In this document: piece by piece, positions 25,640-34,384 of the stretch
Position numbering within the stretch: the first letter of the stretch is position 1
How the letters are laid out: each line of letters opens with the position of its first letter
NCBI RefSeq assembly: GCF_000337895.1
Contig: NZ_AOMA01000003.1
Coordinates: 623 to 63,994 of the forward strand
Length of the DNA: 63,372 nucleotides
Source of the DNA: Halobiforma nitratireducens JCM 10879
GTDB lineage: Archaea; Halobacteriota; Halobacteria; Halobacteriales; Natrialbaceae
Direction of reading: 5' to 3'
The notes under the pieces: model-generated
The model's database searches: none
What the model was told of the DNA's origin: nothing
Seen by the model: only the letters and a program-made list of their open reading frames with translations
Position numbers and translations under genes: made by a program

Positions 25640-26425
25640 TCAGAACCGCTGACTCTCGTCCGTGCCCTCGAGGCCGCTGTCCGTAATCCGGAACTGGGTC
25701 GTTTCACCCGCCGGCTTCGAGCGGTGTTTCTCGAGCGTTGCACGGCGGTTACCGCCGCGAAACCGCTCGAGTCGGAGGACGACTCCTGTCCAGTGCTCGA
25801 GGGTATTCCCACCGAGCGCGCGCGTTCGGTCGGAGTCGGGATCGGCGAACACCTGGTTCGTGAGTACGACCGCGAGGTCGTGTTTCCGGGCCAGCGAGAG
25901 AAGGTGGGTGACCTGCCGAGCGACCCGCCGCAACGCCTCGCCCTCGTCGCCGTCGCCGGTGCGCTCGAGACGGTAGAAGCCGGTCGCGCTGTCGAGGACG
26001 ATCAGGTCGGCGCGCTCGGCGAACTCCTCGGCGTCGCGGACGGCCTCGGCCTGTTCTTCGAAGTCGACGGCGTCCTCGATGACGATCCGTGACGCGACAT
26101 CTTCGACCGTGAGGTCGTCAGCAGCGGCGTTCGAGGTGTCGCGTTGCTCGAGCAGCTCGGGTTCGGTATCGGTCGCTTTCGTGCCGGTGTTGCCGTTCGC
26201 CCGCGCGGACAACAACTGCTCGAAGCGGTCGACCGACACCCCCTCCGTGTCGATGTAGACGACCGTCCCGCCGTCGGCGGCCGTCTCGACTGCCGCCGAG
26301 AGCGCGAGGTTCGTCTTCCCCGCGGCCGGCGGGCCGTACAGCTGCGTGACCGTCCCGCGCTCGAACCCCCCGCCGAGCAGGTCGTCGACCGGGTCACAGC
26401 CGGTCGGAATCGCCTCGTCGTTCAC
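25640..26425 (-). CDS. radB: RadB recombinase paralogue
   Basis: Encodes 261 residues with a GTG start at 26425 (VNDEAIPTGCDPVDDLLGGG). It is a short RecA/Rad51 paralogue lacking the N-terminal DNA-binding domain. Walker A is GPPAAGKTNLAL (about residues 31-42), Walker B LIVLDSATGFYR, and ALGGNTLEHWTG near the end is conserved in archaeal RadB. RadB assists RadA in homologous recombination; Haloferax RadB works as a mediator. Two Asp/Thr-rich insertions between Walker A and B are haloarchaeal. A longer frame with upstream ATG exists, but it would run into the divergent gene's promoter, so GTG is preferred. Confidence 0.9.
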   Translation of the reverse strand: MNDEAIPTGCDPVDDLLGGGFERGTVTQLYGPPAAGKTNLALSAAVETAADGGTVVYIDTEGVSVDRFEQLLSARANGNTGTKATDTEPELLEQRDTSNAAADDLTVEDVASRIVIEDAVDFEEQAEAVRDAEEFAERADLIVLDSATGFYRLERTGDGDEGEALRRVARQVTHLLSLARKHDLAVVLTNQVFADPDSDRTRALGGNTLEHWTGVVLRLERFRGGNRRATLEKHRSKPAGETTQFRITDSGLEGTDESQRF

Positions 26426-26539
26426 GGTCGGAGTTCGAACGGTCGGCGCAAAAACCCCCCGGAACCGGCCGGGGACCACCGCTTTCGTCTCGACTGGGGG
26501 CTCGTGGTGTGTCCGTGTCGACCGTTCCGTCCGGATACG

Positions 26540-26546
26540 TTTATTC
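26540..26546 (+). promoter_or_regulatory. TATA box for the gene at 26570
   Basis: TTTATTC lies about 27 bases before GTG 26570, the normal spacing for a leaderless archaeal transcript. This supports GTG as start codon. Confidence 0.5.
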
Positions 26547-26569
26547 GGTCGCGGGGCGAACTGGGTGGC

Positions 26570-27355
26570 GTGATCGTCGTCGCAACGTCGGACTTCGAAG
26601 TGTACCACGGCGTCGTCAACGAGCTACGGGACCGCGGAACGACGTTTACGACCGTCGAGCCGGGCGACCCGCTCCCCGAGGGGACGGCCGTCGTCGTCAC
26701 CGCGGCCGACCACGCCGACGAGTTCGCAGACGTTACCACGATCGTCGCTGACCCCGACGCCCCGCGGCGGGCGGTCGACCAGGCGATGACTGCGGTCCGT
26801 GGCAACGGCGGCCGGACCATCGTCGGCGTCGATCCGGGTCGCAAACCAGGTATCGCCGTCCTCGCTGGCGAGATGGTCGTCGCCGCCTTCCAGGTCCCGC
26901 TGGCCGACGCCGTCGACGTCATCCAGCGGGAGGTCAGCGAGGCCGCCAACCCGGTCGTCCGAATCGGCGATGGCTCCCGACTCCAGGGGGCGAAGCTCGT
27001 CAACGATCTCGAGGACGTCAGGGTCGAACTCGTCGACGAGACCGGAACGACCCCCTATCTCGGAACCGGCGGACGTGGGATGGAGGACGTGCTCGCGGCG
27101 GTAAACATCGCCCGACTCGAGGGTGAAGTCGTCGATGCCCGCGAGATCGAACCCACGGCGGGGGAACTCCAGGTGATCAAGGATCGCTCCCGGGAGCAAA
27201 GCGAAACCAACCGCGCGATCGACGATGTCCTCGCGCGACGGGTCGCCGCGGGCGAGTTGACGATCGAGGAGGCGCTTGCGAAACACCGGGACGATAACGG
27301 CGACGACGAAGCTGGTGACGGGACGGCCGGCGACGGGTCAGATGATCCAGAGTGA
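26570..27355 (+). CDS. RNase H-fold protein divergent from radB
   Basis: Encodes 261 residues from GTG 26570. Residues about 78-190 read as an RNase H/RuvC/YqgF-like fold: RTIVGVDPGRKPGIAVLAGE (first strand with a DPG motif), VVRIGDGSRLQGAKLVNDL and VDETGTTPYLGTGGRGMEDV, then AAVNIARLEGE. The N-terminal 75 residues are a small alpha/beta domain (VIVVATSDFEVYHGVVNELR). The C-terminus has EIEPTAGELQVIKDRSREQS and an acidic tail. This is a conserved haloarchaeal gene without an assigned function as far as I recall. Its position head to head with radB suggests a nuclease or structural helper in DNA repair, which is inference. Acidic residues for metal binding are plausible but not all identified. 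Confidence 0.75.
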   Translation: MIVVATSDFEVYHGVVNELRDRGTTFTTVEPGDPLPEGTAVVVTAADHADEFADVTTIVADPDAPRRAVDQAMTAVRGNGGRTIVGVDPGRKPGIAVLAGEMVVAAFQVPLADAVDVIQREVSEAANPVVRIGDGSRLQGAKLVNDLEDVRVELVDETGTTPYLGTGGRGMEDVLAAVNIARLEGEVVDAREIEPTAGELQVIKDRSREQSETNRAIDDVLARRVAAGELTIEEALAKHRDDNGDDEAGDGTAGDGSDDPE

Positions 27356-27432
27356 AACGAGCATCGGTCACCGACAGCAGCGAACGACTCGAAAGACGGC
27401 GGTTTCGCTCCCCAGTAACGAAACGAGTACGC

Positions 27433-28134
27433 TCAACTCGAGACCGACACCCACAGCTCCCGGACGGTCGGTCGGGTGATGATCCACCAGGCGACGGCCC
27501 CGCCGAGACAGCCGACGAACGCCAGCCACCCGTCCGTGCTACCGCCGGTGACCACGAGTGCGACGGTACCAAGCACCGCCGCGCCCACGAACGCGTTCGA
27601 CGGCTCTCCGTCGGTGAGTTTCGCCGCGAGTAGCAGGTAACCGACGCCGAAGCCAACCGAGGCGATCACGTCGACGAGGAAGTGGACCCCAAGCGCCAGT
27701 CGGGAGAACGCGACGACCGCGATCGGACCTGCAGCGAGGGCGAGACGTTTGCGTCGCGTCGAGCGCGTGGTCCACAGCGCGAGGCTGGTCCAGAGTATCG
27801 TCGCAGCCATCGTGTGACCGCTCGGGAAGCCTTCGCTCTCCCGGGGGACGGCCTGCAGCGATTCCGGCGGCCGGGGGAGACCGAAGGCGGTCTTGAGCGT
27901 GAGGGTGAGCGCGAGCCCGCCGAGGACGACTGCCAGGATAAACGCCGTCCGGTCGGTGATGAGCCGATCGTCTCCCCGGCGGAACGATCGGTACGCGTCG
28001 AGAGAGGCGAGTGCCAGGAGGACGCCACCGACGAGGAACTCGTCACCCAGCAGCGCCGTGAACTCGAAGACCCGGACGGACCACTCCGGAAGCGTTTCGC
28101 GGAGCAGTTCGGTGACGCCGACGCCTCGAGTCAT
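27433..28134 (-). CDS. PAP2-family membrane phosphatase
   Basis: Encodes 233 residues with about six membrane helices. The three phosphatase motifs are KTAFGLPRP (K-x6-RP), FPSGHTM (PSGH), and SRLALGVHFLVDV (SR-x5-H-x3-D), so all catalytic residues are present. The family removes phosphate from lipid phosphates, for example dolichyl or phosphatidyl pyrophosphates. It lies at the border of the glycan locus and may recycle the lipid carrier after transfer of the sugar chain (inference). A second family member lies at 35379. Confidence 0.9.
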   Translation of the reverse strand: MTRGVGVTELLRETLPEWSVRVFEFTALLGDEFLVGGVLLALASLDAYRSFRRGDDRLITDRTAFILAVVLGGLALTLTLKTAFGLPRPPESLQAVPRESEGFPSGHTMAATILWTSLALWTTRSTRRKRLALAAGPIAVVAFSRLALGVHFLVDVIASVGFGVGYLLLAAKLTDGEPSNAFVGAAVLGTVALVVTGGSTDGWLAFVGCLGGAVAWWIITRPTVRELWVSVSS

Positions 28135-28569
28135 GGGTATCGGTTCGGGGACGTTAGGGGGTGGTGCGGGTATCGTCTCATCAGCGTCTGGCGTAGGTCT
28201 TCTCCGCGTTCATCTTCTGCCTTTCCGTCCGAGTCTAGCACTAGCACTAGCACTCTCCGGTCGACCTAGAGAAAGACCCCAGTTCACTCGCCGAACCGTT
28301 TCTCGAGGATCGTAATCGTCTTTTCGTATTTGCGGGCTGGAATCGCTCGGTAGGTTCGAGAAATCGATGGGTTCGAACCCACACACCCCGTCGACGTCAC
28401 CTGACCGAAACGCCGACCGACTCTCCTGGTTTGGCTGTCGATCGCCGTTGGGTTGGATTCGAAGCGAGTCGAGAGTCCGACACCGAGTCCCGAGTAAAGT
28501 ACACGTACGCGTCGATATCCGGCAGTTAAAGGGCGCAGCTATTTATCCTGGCTCGGACTGTCGATGCAC
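28135..28569 (+). promoter_or_regulatory. Intergenic region with aglF promoter (TATA at 28541-28547)
   Basis: No gene is seen in these 435 bases. ATTTATC at 28541-28547 lies about 26 bases before ATG 28570, which supports a leaderless transcript starting at the codon for MQAVVL. Near 28236-28256 CACTAGCACTAG-type short repeats occur. Confidence 0.6.
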
Positions 28570-29358
28570 ATGCAAGCTGTCGTCTTATCGGCTGGCAAGG
28601 GAACCCGCCTTCGGCCGCTCACGGAAGAGAAGCCGAAAGTGCTCGTCGAGGTAGACGGCCGTCCGATCCTCGAGGACGTGTTCGACAACCTCCTCGAGAT
28701 CGGTGCCGACGAGCTGATCGTGGTCGTCGGCTACCTGAAAGAGCAGATCATGGATCGGTACGGGGACTCCTACAAGGGAGTCCCGATCACCTACGCCCAC
28801 CAGCGCGAGCAACTGGGGCTGGCTCACGCGATCTTACAGGTCGAACCGTACGTCGATGACGATTTCGTGCTGTTGCTCGGGGACAACGTCTTTCGGGCGA
28901 ACCTCGCGGACGTGGTCAACCGTCAACGGGAGCAACGGGCCGACGCCGCCTTTCTGGTCGAGCAAGTGCCCGAGGAGGAAGCCTCCCGGTACGGGGTCCT
29001 CGATACCAACGAGTACGGGGAGATCGTCGAGGTCGTGGAGAAACCGGAGGAGCCACCCTCCAACCTGGTGATGACCGGTTTCTACACGTTCACGCCGGCG
29101 ATCTTCCACGCCTGTCACCTCGTCCAGCAAAGCGACCGCGGCGAGTACGAACTGCCGGACGCGATCGACCTGTTGATCCAGTCGGGCCGGACGATCGACG
29201 CGATCCGTATGGAGGGATGGCGCGTCGATGTCGGGTATCCCGAGGATCGCGACCGCGCGGCGGAACGCCTACGGACCGAGTCGGGCCGAATCGTCGGGCC
29301 GAAACAGGAGACGGAACCGCCAGAGGTCGAACAGTCCCCCGAGTCGACGACGGATTGA
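28570..29358 (+). CDS. aglF: UTP-glucose-1-phosphate uridylyltransferase-like AglF
   Basis: Encodes 262 residues of a sugar-1-phosphate nucleotidyltransferase. The nucleotide loop is VVLSAGKGTRLRPLTEEKPK, the metal-binding Asp is in LLLGDNVF, and VEKPEEPPSNLVMTGFYTFT and MEGWRVDVGYPED are typical of AglF of Haloferax, which makes UDP-sugars for S-layer N-glycosylation. Two ATGs are six bases apart (28564 and 28570); the second is favoured by TATA spacing and by the family start MQAVVL. The C-terminal 25 residues are an acidic low-complexity tail. First gene of the glycan locus, followed by a sugar transferase. Confidence 0.88.
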   Translation: MQAVVLSAGKGTRLRPLTEEKPKVLVEVDGRPILEDVFDNLLEIGADELIVVVGYLKEQIMDRYGDSYKGVPITYAHQREQLGLAHAILQVEPYVDDDFVLLLGDNVFRANLADVVNRQREQRADAAFLVEQVPEEEASRYGVLDTNEYGEIVEVVEKPEEPPSNLVMTGFYTFTPAIFHACHLVQQSDRGEYELPDAIDLLIQSGRTIDAIRMEGWRVDVGYPEDRDRAAERLRTESGRIVGPKQETEPPEVEQSPESTTD

Positions 29359-29499
29359 CCTCGCGGGGACGCATCGTGGTTCGTCGCCCCGGGTCGATGG
29401 TCCCCCGGGGTCAAGCCCACCCTCGAGTGAGATGGGACACTGTAACCGGGCCGTTCGTTCACCAAACTTATGACTCTGCTCCCCCCTGTACCCTACCAG

Positions 29500-30957
29500 A
29501 TGCTTACCGGGTGGCGGTACCGTCTCGTTGCGTTCGCCGGCACGGTCGGGATAGTCGTGCTGGCGGTGTTGCTCTCGAACCACCCGGTCCCACAGGAGTT
29601 GTTCACCAGTCACGTCCCGCTTTTCGACCGGCTCGATCCCCAGGTGCTCGAGGGGCGGTCGCTCGGCTGGGCGCTGCTTTTGAGCGTCGCCTTCGTCGGG
29701 GCCGCACTGTTCCCGCTGTACAAACCACAGCCACGGCGCGTGCTGGACGTGGTCTTCCTCGCGCAAAAGCGCGTGCTCGTCGGCGGACTCGCCCTTGCTG
29801 CCCTGGGCTATTTCAAGTGGTCACACCGGCTCCCACGGCAGACGCTCGTCATGGTCGTCGGGGTACTCGCGATCACACTCCCCGCCTGGTTCGTCTGGAT
29901 CCGGCGACGGCCACAGAACGGTGAGGGACGGACGCTCATCGTCGGCGACGACCTGGCACAGATCGACCGGATCGCGCCGGCGATCGACGCGCCCGTTTTG
30001 GGCTATCTCTGCCCCTCGATCGTCGCTGGCGTCGACGATCAGGACGGTCCCGACCTGGCGACCGACGGTGGGACCGCGCTGGAGTACGACGGCTCCGAAG
30101 CGGTGGCGTCGGCGACGCAGGACATCGATCAACTCGGGTCGCTCGAGCGGCTCGGCGGCCTCTCGCGGCTCGAGGACGTACTCGTCGAGTACGACGTCGA
30201 CACCGTCGTCCTGGCGTTTCGGGAAGCGGACCGCGCGGAGTTTTTCGGCGCACTAGACGCCTGTCACGAGCACGGTGTCGCGGCCAAAGTCCACCGGGAG
30301 TACGCCGACAGCGTCCTGGTCTCGGAAAGCGACGTCGGTGAGTTGGTCGATGTCGATCTCGAGCCGTGGGACCCCCTCGACCACCTGGGAAAGCGGCTGT
30401 TCGACGTCGTGTTTGCGACGGTTGGACTGGTCGTGTTCGCGCCGTTGATGCTCGTGATCGCCGTCGCGATCACGTTGGACAGTCCCGGCCCCGTGCTGTA
30501 CAGCCAGGACCGGACCGCCGGCTTCGGCGAGACGTTCCCGGTGTACAAGTTCCGATCGATGGTGCCAGAGGGCGAGTCGGTAACGCCGACCGAAGACGAG
30601 GCAAACGATCGGATCACGCGGGTCGGCCGCGTGTTGCGCCGGACGCATTTAGACGAGTTGCCCCAGTTGTGGTCGATCTTCGTCGGCGACATGAGCGTCG
30701 TCGGACCGCGGGCCGCGTGGACCGAAGAGGAACTACTGCTCGAGCAGGACGCCCCGGCCTGGCGCAAGCGCTGGTTCGTCAAGCCCGGACTGACCGGGTT
30801 GGCACAGATCAACGACGCGAAGAGTACGAACCCGAACGCCAAACTGCGCTACGACCTCGAGTACATCCGACAGCAGTCGTTCTGGCTGGACGTCAAAATC
30901 GTCATTCGACAGATATGGGGCGTGCTCGAGGACGTGATAGCGATGGTTCGTCGGTGA
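29500..30957 (+). CDS. Polyprenyl-phosphate sugar transferase (WbaP-like), copy 1
   Basis: Encodes 485 residues. The N-terminal half has four or five membrane helices and a Rossmann-like domain (RTLIVGDDLAQIDRI and LEDVLVEYDVDTVVLAFREA). The C-terminal 200 residues are the bacterial sugar-transferase domain: KRLFDVVFATVGLVVFAPLM, DSPGPVLYSQDRTAGFGE, VYKFRSM, RRTHLDELPQLWSIFVGDMS, VGPRAAWTEE and KPGLTGLAQI. Such enzymes load the first sugar phosphate onto a polyprenyl phosphate, starting a glycan or exopolysaccharide chain at the inner membrane face. ATG 29500 (MLTGWRYRL) is chosen by comparison with the paralogue starting MFTGWRYRL at 36404; an ATG at 29470 is also open. Confidence 0.9.
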   Translation: MLTGWRYRLVAFAGTVGIVVLAVLLSNHPVPQELFTSHVPLFDRLDPQVLEGRSLGWALLLSVAFVGAALFPLYKPQPRRVLDVVFLAQKRVLVGGLALAALGYFKWSHRLPRQTLVMVVGVLAITLPAWFVWIRRRPQNGEGRTLIVGDDLAQIDRIAPAIDAPVLGYLCPSIVAGVDDQDGPDLATDGGTALEYDGSEAVASATQDIDQLGSLERLGGLSRLEDVLVEYDVDTVVLAFREADRAEFFGALDACHEHGVAAKVHREYADSVLVSESDVGELVDVDLEPWDPLDHLGKRLFDVVFATVGLVVFAPLMLVIAVAITLDSPGPVLYSQDRTAGFGETFPVYKFRSMVPEGESVTPTEDEANDRITRVGRVLRRTHLDELPQLWSIFVGDMSVVGPRAAWTEEELLLEQDAPAWRKRWFVKPGLTGLAQINDAKSTNPNAKLRYDLEYIRQQSFWLDVKIVIRQIWGVLEDVIAMVRR

Positions 30958-31107
30958 CACAGTTGCCGTCGTGTTTCGATCAGAGCCAACCGTTCTCTTT
31001 TCTTTCGCGGATACGCGAAGAGTGAAACTTGGAACTTGGCTCTCGATGAGACTCATCACGGCCGTCACAAACGCTTTTGCGTCGCGTAGTGGTTCCTCAG
31101 TATTGGT

Positions 31108-31647
31108 ATGGACGCTTCGGGATCGCTCCGATCCGACCGGCGAACCGTGTTGACGGGCATCGCGACGAGTCTTGGCATCGCTACTCTCGGGGGATGTACT
31201 GGAACGTTCGCCGGAGACGGCGAGACAGCAGACGATACATCGCAGGAGGTCCATCCGGAGCACGAGACGACGGACGTCCAGGTGACGGACAGTGAGGGAG
31301 ATGTCTCGGGAGAGGTAATGGCGGCGATCGCGGACACGTCGGACCTCCAACGGACCGGATTGAGCGAGACCGACGAGTTACCTCCGGATCGGGGGATGCT
31401 CTTCGTCTACGACGAGATGCAAGAACTCACGTTTACGATGCCAGACATGGACTTCGCCATCGACATCATCTTTGCCGACGCCGACCGGACGATCACGAGC
31501 ATCTATCGGGCCCGCGCACCCGGCCCCGACGAGGACGGGTCCGAGCAAGTCTACTTCGACACGGGACAGTACGTCCTGGAGGTCGTCTACGAGTGGACCG
31601 CCGAACACGGTGTTCAGACGGGTGACGTGCTCGAGTTCGAATTGTGA
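31108..31647 (+). CDS. DUF192 lipoprotein with Tat-like signal
   Basis: Encodes 179 residues. The N-terminus has SDRRTVLTGIATSLG (Tat motif) and a lipobox TLGGC at about residues 27-31, so the mature protein is likely a lipid-anchored exported protein. Residues 75-179 match DUF192: RTGLSETDELPPDRGMLFVY, ELTFTMPDMDFAIDIIFADA and ITSIYRA. DUF192 proteins are small beta folds with unknown role, sometimes beside glycan genes. Here it stands between the sugar transferase and the AglB-like gene, but has its own spacing. Nothing else is seen in 30958-31107. Confidence 0.85.
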   Translation: MDASGSLRSDRRTVLTGIATSLGIATLGGCTGTFAGDGETADDTSQEVHPEHETTDVQVTDSEGDVSGEVMAAIADTSDLQRTGLSETDELPPDRGMLFVYDEMQELTFTMPDMDFAIDIIFADADRTITSIYRARAPGPDEDGSEQVYFDTGQYVLEVVYEWTAEHGVQTGDVLEFEL

Positions 31648-31703
31648 GCCCGCCTGGCTGGTGGTGAGCGCGATCGGCAACGGAGTACACGGCTACTCAC
31701 AGT

Positions 31704-31728
31704 TTTTATCTTGATTCGGCCGGAGGTA
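31704..31728 (+). promoter_or_regulatory. TATA box and ribosome-binding site of the AglB-like gene
   Basis: TTTTTATC (31704-31711) lies 25-30 bases before ATG 31736, and GGAGGT (31723-31728) lies seven bases before it. A leaderless TATA spacing together with a good Shine-Dalgarno-like sequence is unusual; the start is well supported either way. Confidence 0.5.
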
Positions 31729-31735
31729 CTGTACA

Positions 31736-34231
31736 ATGGCCGACGACCGGGAACCGGAACGGGACCCCGCTGCCGTCGCCGACGCCGCGGCCGCCTTCCG
31801 CGACGACGCCGACGACCGCGACGACGGCGAGGCGGTCCTCGAGACCCTTCTCGAGGTCGACGACGAGTACGAGACCTGGACCTTCGACGAGCTACCGCTC
31901 GATTCGGGCACGTTCGGAGAACTCGTCTCGCGGGATATCGTGGCGAAAACCGACGGCGAGTATCGAGTCGCCAGTCGCGACGGCGTCCGTGCCACACTCG
32001 AGGGTCGGGAGATCGCTGACGAAAGCGGAGAGAGCGAGGACGAGCCGCTGCCGGTCCCGTTCTCGAGTCCGATCGCGTTCGATCCGCGGGCGGCCGGAGC
32101 ACTGGTGGGGGCACTCGCGTTCCTGGTCGCGATGCGACTGCTGAACGTCCGGTCGGTGTTTCGTGACGGGTTGGTCGTCTCGCCGGGGAACGACCCCTAC
32201 TACTACCGATACTGGATGGAGGAACTGCTGGCAGCATCGAACGGGCTCACGGATTGGTCCATCCTCACCGACATGCCCGACGGGGCCGCAGGGACGCGGC
32301 CGTTGACCCACGCCGCGAACTGGTGGTTTGCGGAACTGCTCGGCGGCGATCAGTGGGCCGCGGACGTAGTCGCCGCGGGACTGCCCGTCGTCGCGACGCT
32401 CGCACTCGGCGTCGTCGTCTACTGGCTCGCCGTCGTCGTCACCGACGATGTCCGCGTCGGCGTCGCGTCGGTGGTCCTGCTTGCACTCGCGCCCGTTCAC
32501 GCCGTGTACTCGGGCGTGGGTTTTCTCGAGCACCGACTCCACCAGTACTTCTGGCTCGGCGTGACGTTACTGACGCTGGCCTGGCTCGGCGTCGATGTCC
32601 AGCGCCGGCACGGACGGGAACGGGAGCAGACGGGTGCCCGAACGGCCGTTCGAGAACACCTAGCGTGTCCGTGGGCATGGGTCGCCGGGCTCGTGTTAGG
32701 GATCGCGCTGACGCTGTCGGCGTTCGCCTGGGGTGGCTCGGTACTGATGTTCGTACCCGTCGCGGGATACGTCGCCCTGAAGGCTGCGATCGACGTTCGG
32801 GACGGGCTGTCACCTGCGTTAGCGAACGCGCCGCTGGTGGCCGGGCTCGTGGTGAGTGCGGTGCTGTCCGCGTTCTTGCATTTCCGCTGGGGCTGGCACG
32901 AGACGTTCACCGGCGTGATCCCGGCGGTCGTCGTCGTCGGGGCACTGGCCGTCGTCGCACTCGGAGAGTGCTGGCGGCAACTCGAGTGGCCCGTCGGCGG
33001 CTTCGTTGGCGTCACGGCCGTGCTTGCTGGTTTCGGACTCTTGGCTTTCCGATCGGTACGTCCCGGGGACTGGGAGCGGCTCTGGGGGCGAGCGGACGAC
33101 CTGTTTTTCCGGGATCACATGGGGGCGACCGAGACCGGCTCGTTGTTCGCGACGGAGAACTCCATTATCTTCGAGCCGATGGCACAACTCGGGCTCAACT
33201 TCTATCTCGCGCTGGCAGTGCTGGTCTGGGCCTGTTGGCTCGTCTACCAGCGCTACGAGCCGGGCTGGCTGGTGCTTGCAGTTTCGACGACCTTCTGGCT
33301 CGTGCTCGCGGCGTTCCAGGTCCGGTTTGCGGCACAGCTTGCGGTTCCGCTGTCCGTGCTCGGCGGCATGGGGCTCGTGTACCTGCTGGCGTGGGTCGAT
33401 CTGGCCCGCGTACCGAAACGGTTCCGCGAGTCCGAAACCGACGAGACGGGACGGTCCAGGCTTCGGGAACGGAAGACCGCGGCCGACGGCGGCGAACGCG
33501 AGCCAAGCGTCGTCGTTTCACGCGACTGGCGACAGCTCGTGATGTTGTTCTGGATCGCGTTGCTAATCTGCGGGATGAGCCTGATATTCGTGCCGTCGCT
33601 CAGCGCACAGACGGCCTACAGCGACGCACAGGTCGACGCGACACTCGCGATCGACGAGCACGCGATGGACGCCGATCGCGAGTACCCCGAGGACTTCGTG
33701 CTAAGTCAGTGGGGCGACAGCCGGATGCACAACTACTTCGTCAACGGAGAGGCCGAGAGATACAGTTACGCGCAGAGTACGTTCGACGACTTTGTAACGG
33801 ATACCGATCCCGACAGCTGGCACGACGAGTTCGACGATCAGGTTGGTTACGTCGTCATCACTGGGGACCGAGGTGAAGCCCCACCGGAAACCTCGCTGGC
33901 GCACCTTCACGACAACCTCGGTACCGGCGACTCCGATCGTGAGCCACTCGAGCATTATCAGGCGCTTTACGTCGACGACGAGGCGACCGCATTCGCCGTC
34001 GTGCCCGGCGCGAACGTGACTGCCGAGCTCGAGCCAGGGGAGACGGTGACAGTGGCAACGGAACAGGAGGTGTCCGGTGAAACACTCGTCTACGAACGGG
34101 TCGAGACGGCAGACGAGGACGGCTCGCTTGAGGTTCGAGTGCCGTATGCAGGCGAGTACAGCGTTGGCGATGAGACGGTCGAGGTTTCGGAAGAAGCCGT
34201 CGAGAACGGGGGGACGGTCGCACCCGACTGA
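31736..34231 (+). CDS. AglB/STT3-like oligosaccharyltransferase with N-terminal winged-helix-like domain
   Basis: Encodes 831 residues. Residues 1-115 are cytoplasmic and acidic, and residues 40-95 look like a small winged helix (GTFGELVSRDIVAKTDGEYR). About 12 membrane helices follow. STT3 motifs: the first-loop Asp in SPGNDPYYYRYW, GVGFLEHRLHQYFW (place of the second DxD), and TETGSLFATENSIIFEP (place of the TIXE/SVSE loop). The C-terminal extracellular domain of about 250 residues has no WWDYG motif; LSQWGDSRMHNYFV stands where it would be expected. It probably transfers a lipid-linked glycan to Asn or acts as a related GT-C enzyme. Typical AglB is longer (about 950 residues or more). Confidence 0.75.
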   Translation: MADDREPERDPAAVADAAAAFRDDADDRDDGEAVLETLLEVDDEYETWTFDELPLDSGTFGELVSRDIVAKTDGEYRVASRDGVRATLEGREIADESGESEDEPLPVPFSSPIAFDPRAAGALVGALAFLVAMRLLNVRSVFRDGLVVSPGNDPYYYRYWMEELLAASNGLTDWSILTDMPDGAAGTRPLTHAANWWFAELLGGDQWAADVVAAGLPVVATLALGVVVYWLAVVVTDDVRVGVASVVLLALAPVHAVYSGVGFLEHRLHQYFWLGVTLLTLAWLGVDVQRRHGREREQTGARTAVREHLACPWAWVAGLVLGIALTLSAFAWGGSVLMFVPVAGYVALKAAIDVRDGLSPALANAPLVAGLVVSAVLSAFLHFRWGWHETFTGVIPAVVVVGALAVVALGECWRQLEWPVGGFVGVTAVLAGFGLLAFRSVRPGDWERLWGRADDLFFRDHMGATETGSLFATENSIIFEPMAQLGLNFYLALAVLVWACWLVYQRYEPGWLVLAVSTTFWLVLAAFQVRFAAQLAVPLSVLGGMGLVYLLAWVDLARVPKRFRESETDETGRSRLRERKTAADGGEREPSVVVSRDWRQLVMLFWIALLICGMSLIFVPSLSAQTAYSDAQVDATLAIDEHAMDADREYPEDFVLSQWGDSRMHNYFVNGEAERYSYAQSTFDDFVTDTDPDSWHDEFDDQVGYVVITGDRGEAPPETSLAHLHDNLGTGDSDREPLEHYQALYVDDEATAFAVVPGANVTAELEPGETVTVATEQEVSGETLVYERVETADEDGSLEVRVPYAGEYSVGDETVEVSEEAVENGGTVAPD

Positions 34232-34384
34232 CGCTGCTTTTCGTCGAGATTGGATTGCTTTCTCGTCAGAGTCGTGGGAACCGCTGCAGCTCATTCGAGC
34301 CGTCTACCGGTCTCTGGCCGCTTCGATCGGGCCTCCGAACCCGAGTCACACTACTTTTGACGGTGGCTAGTGGAGTTGACACCA

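Noticed and set aside
32254..33876. A 540-codon frame inside the AglB-like gene
   Set aside because: Arg-rich frame-shifted reading of an established membrane protein gene.
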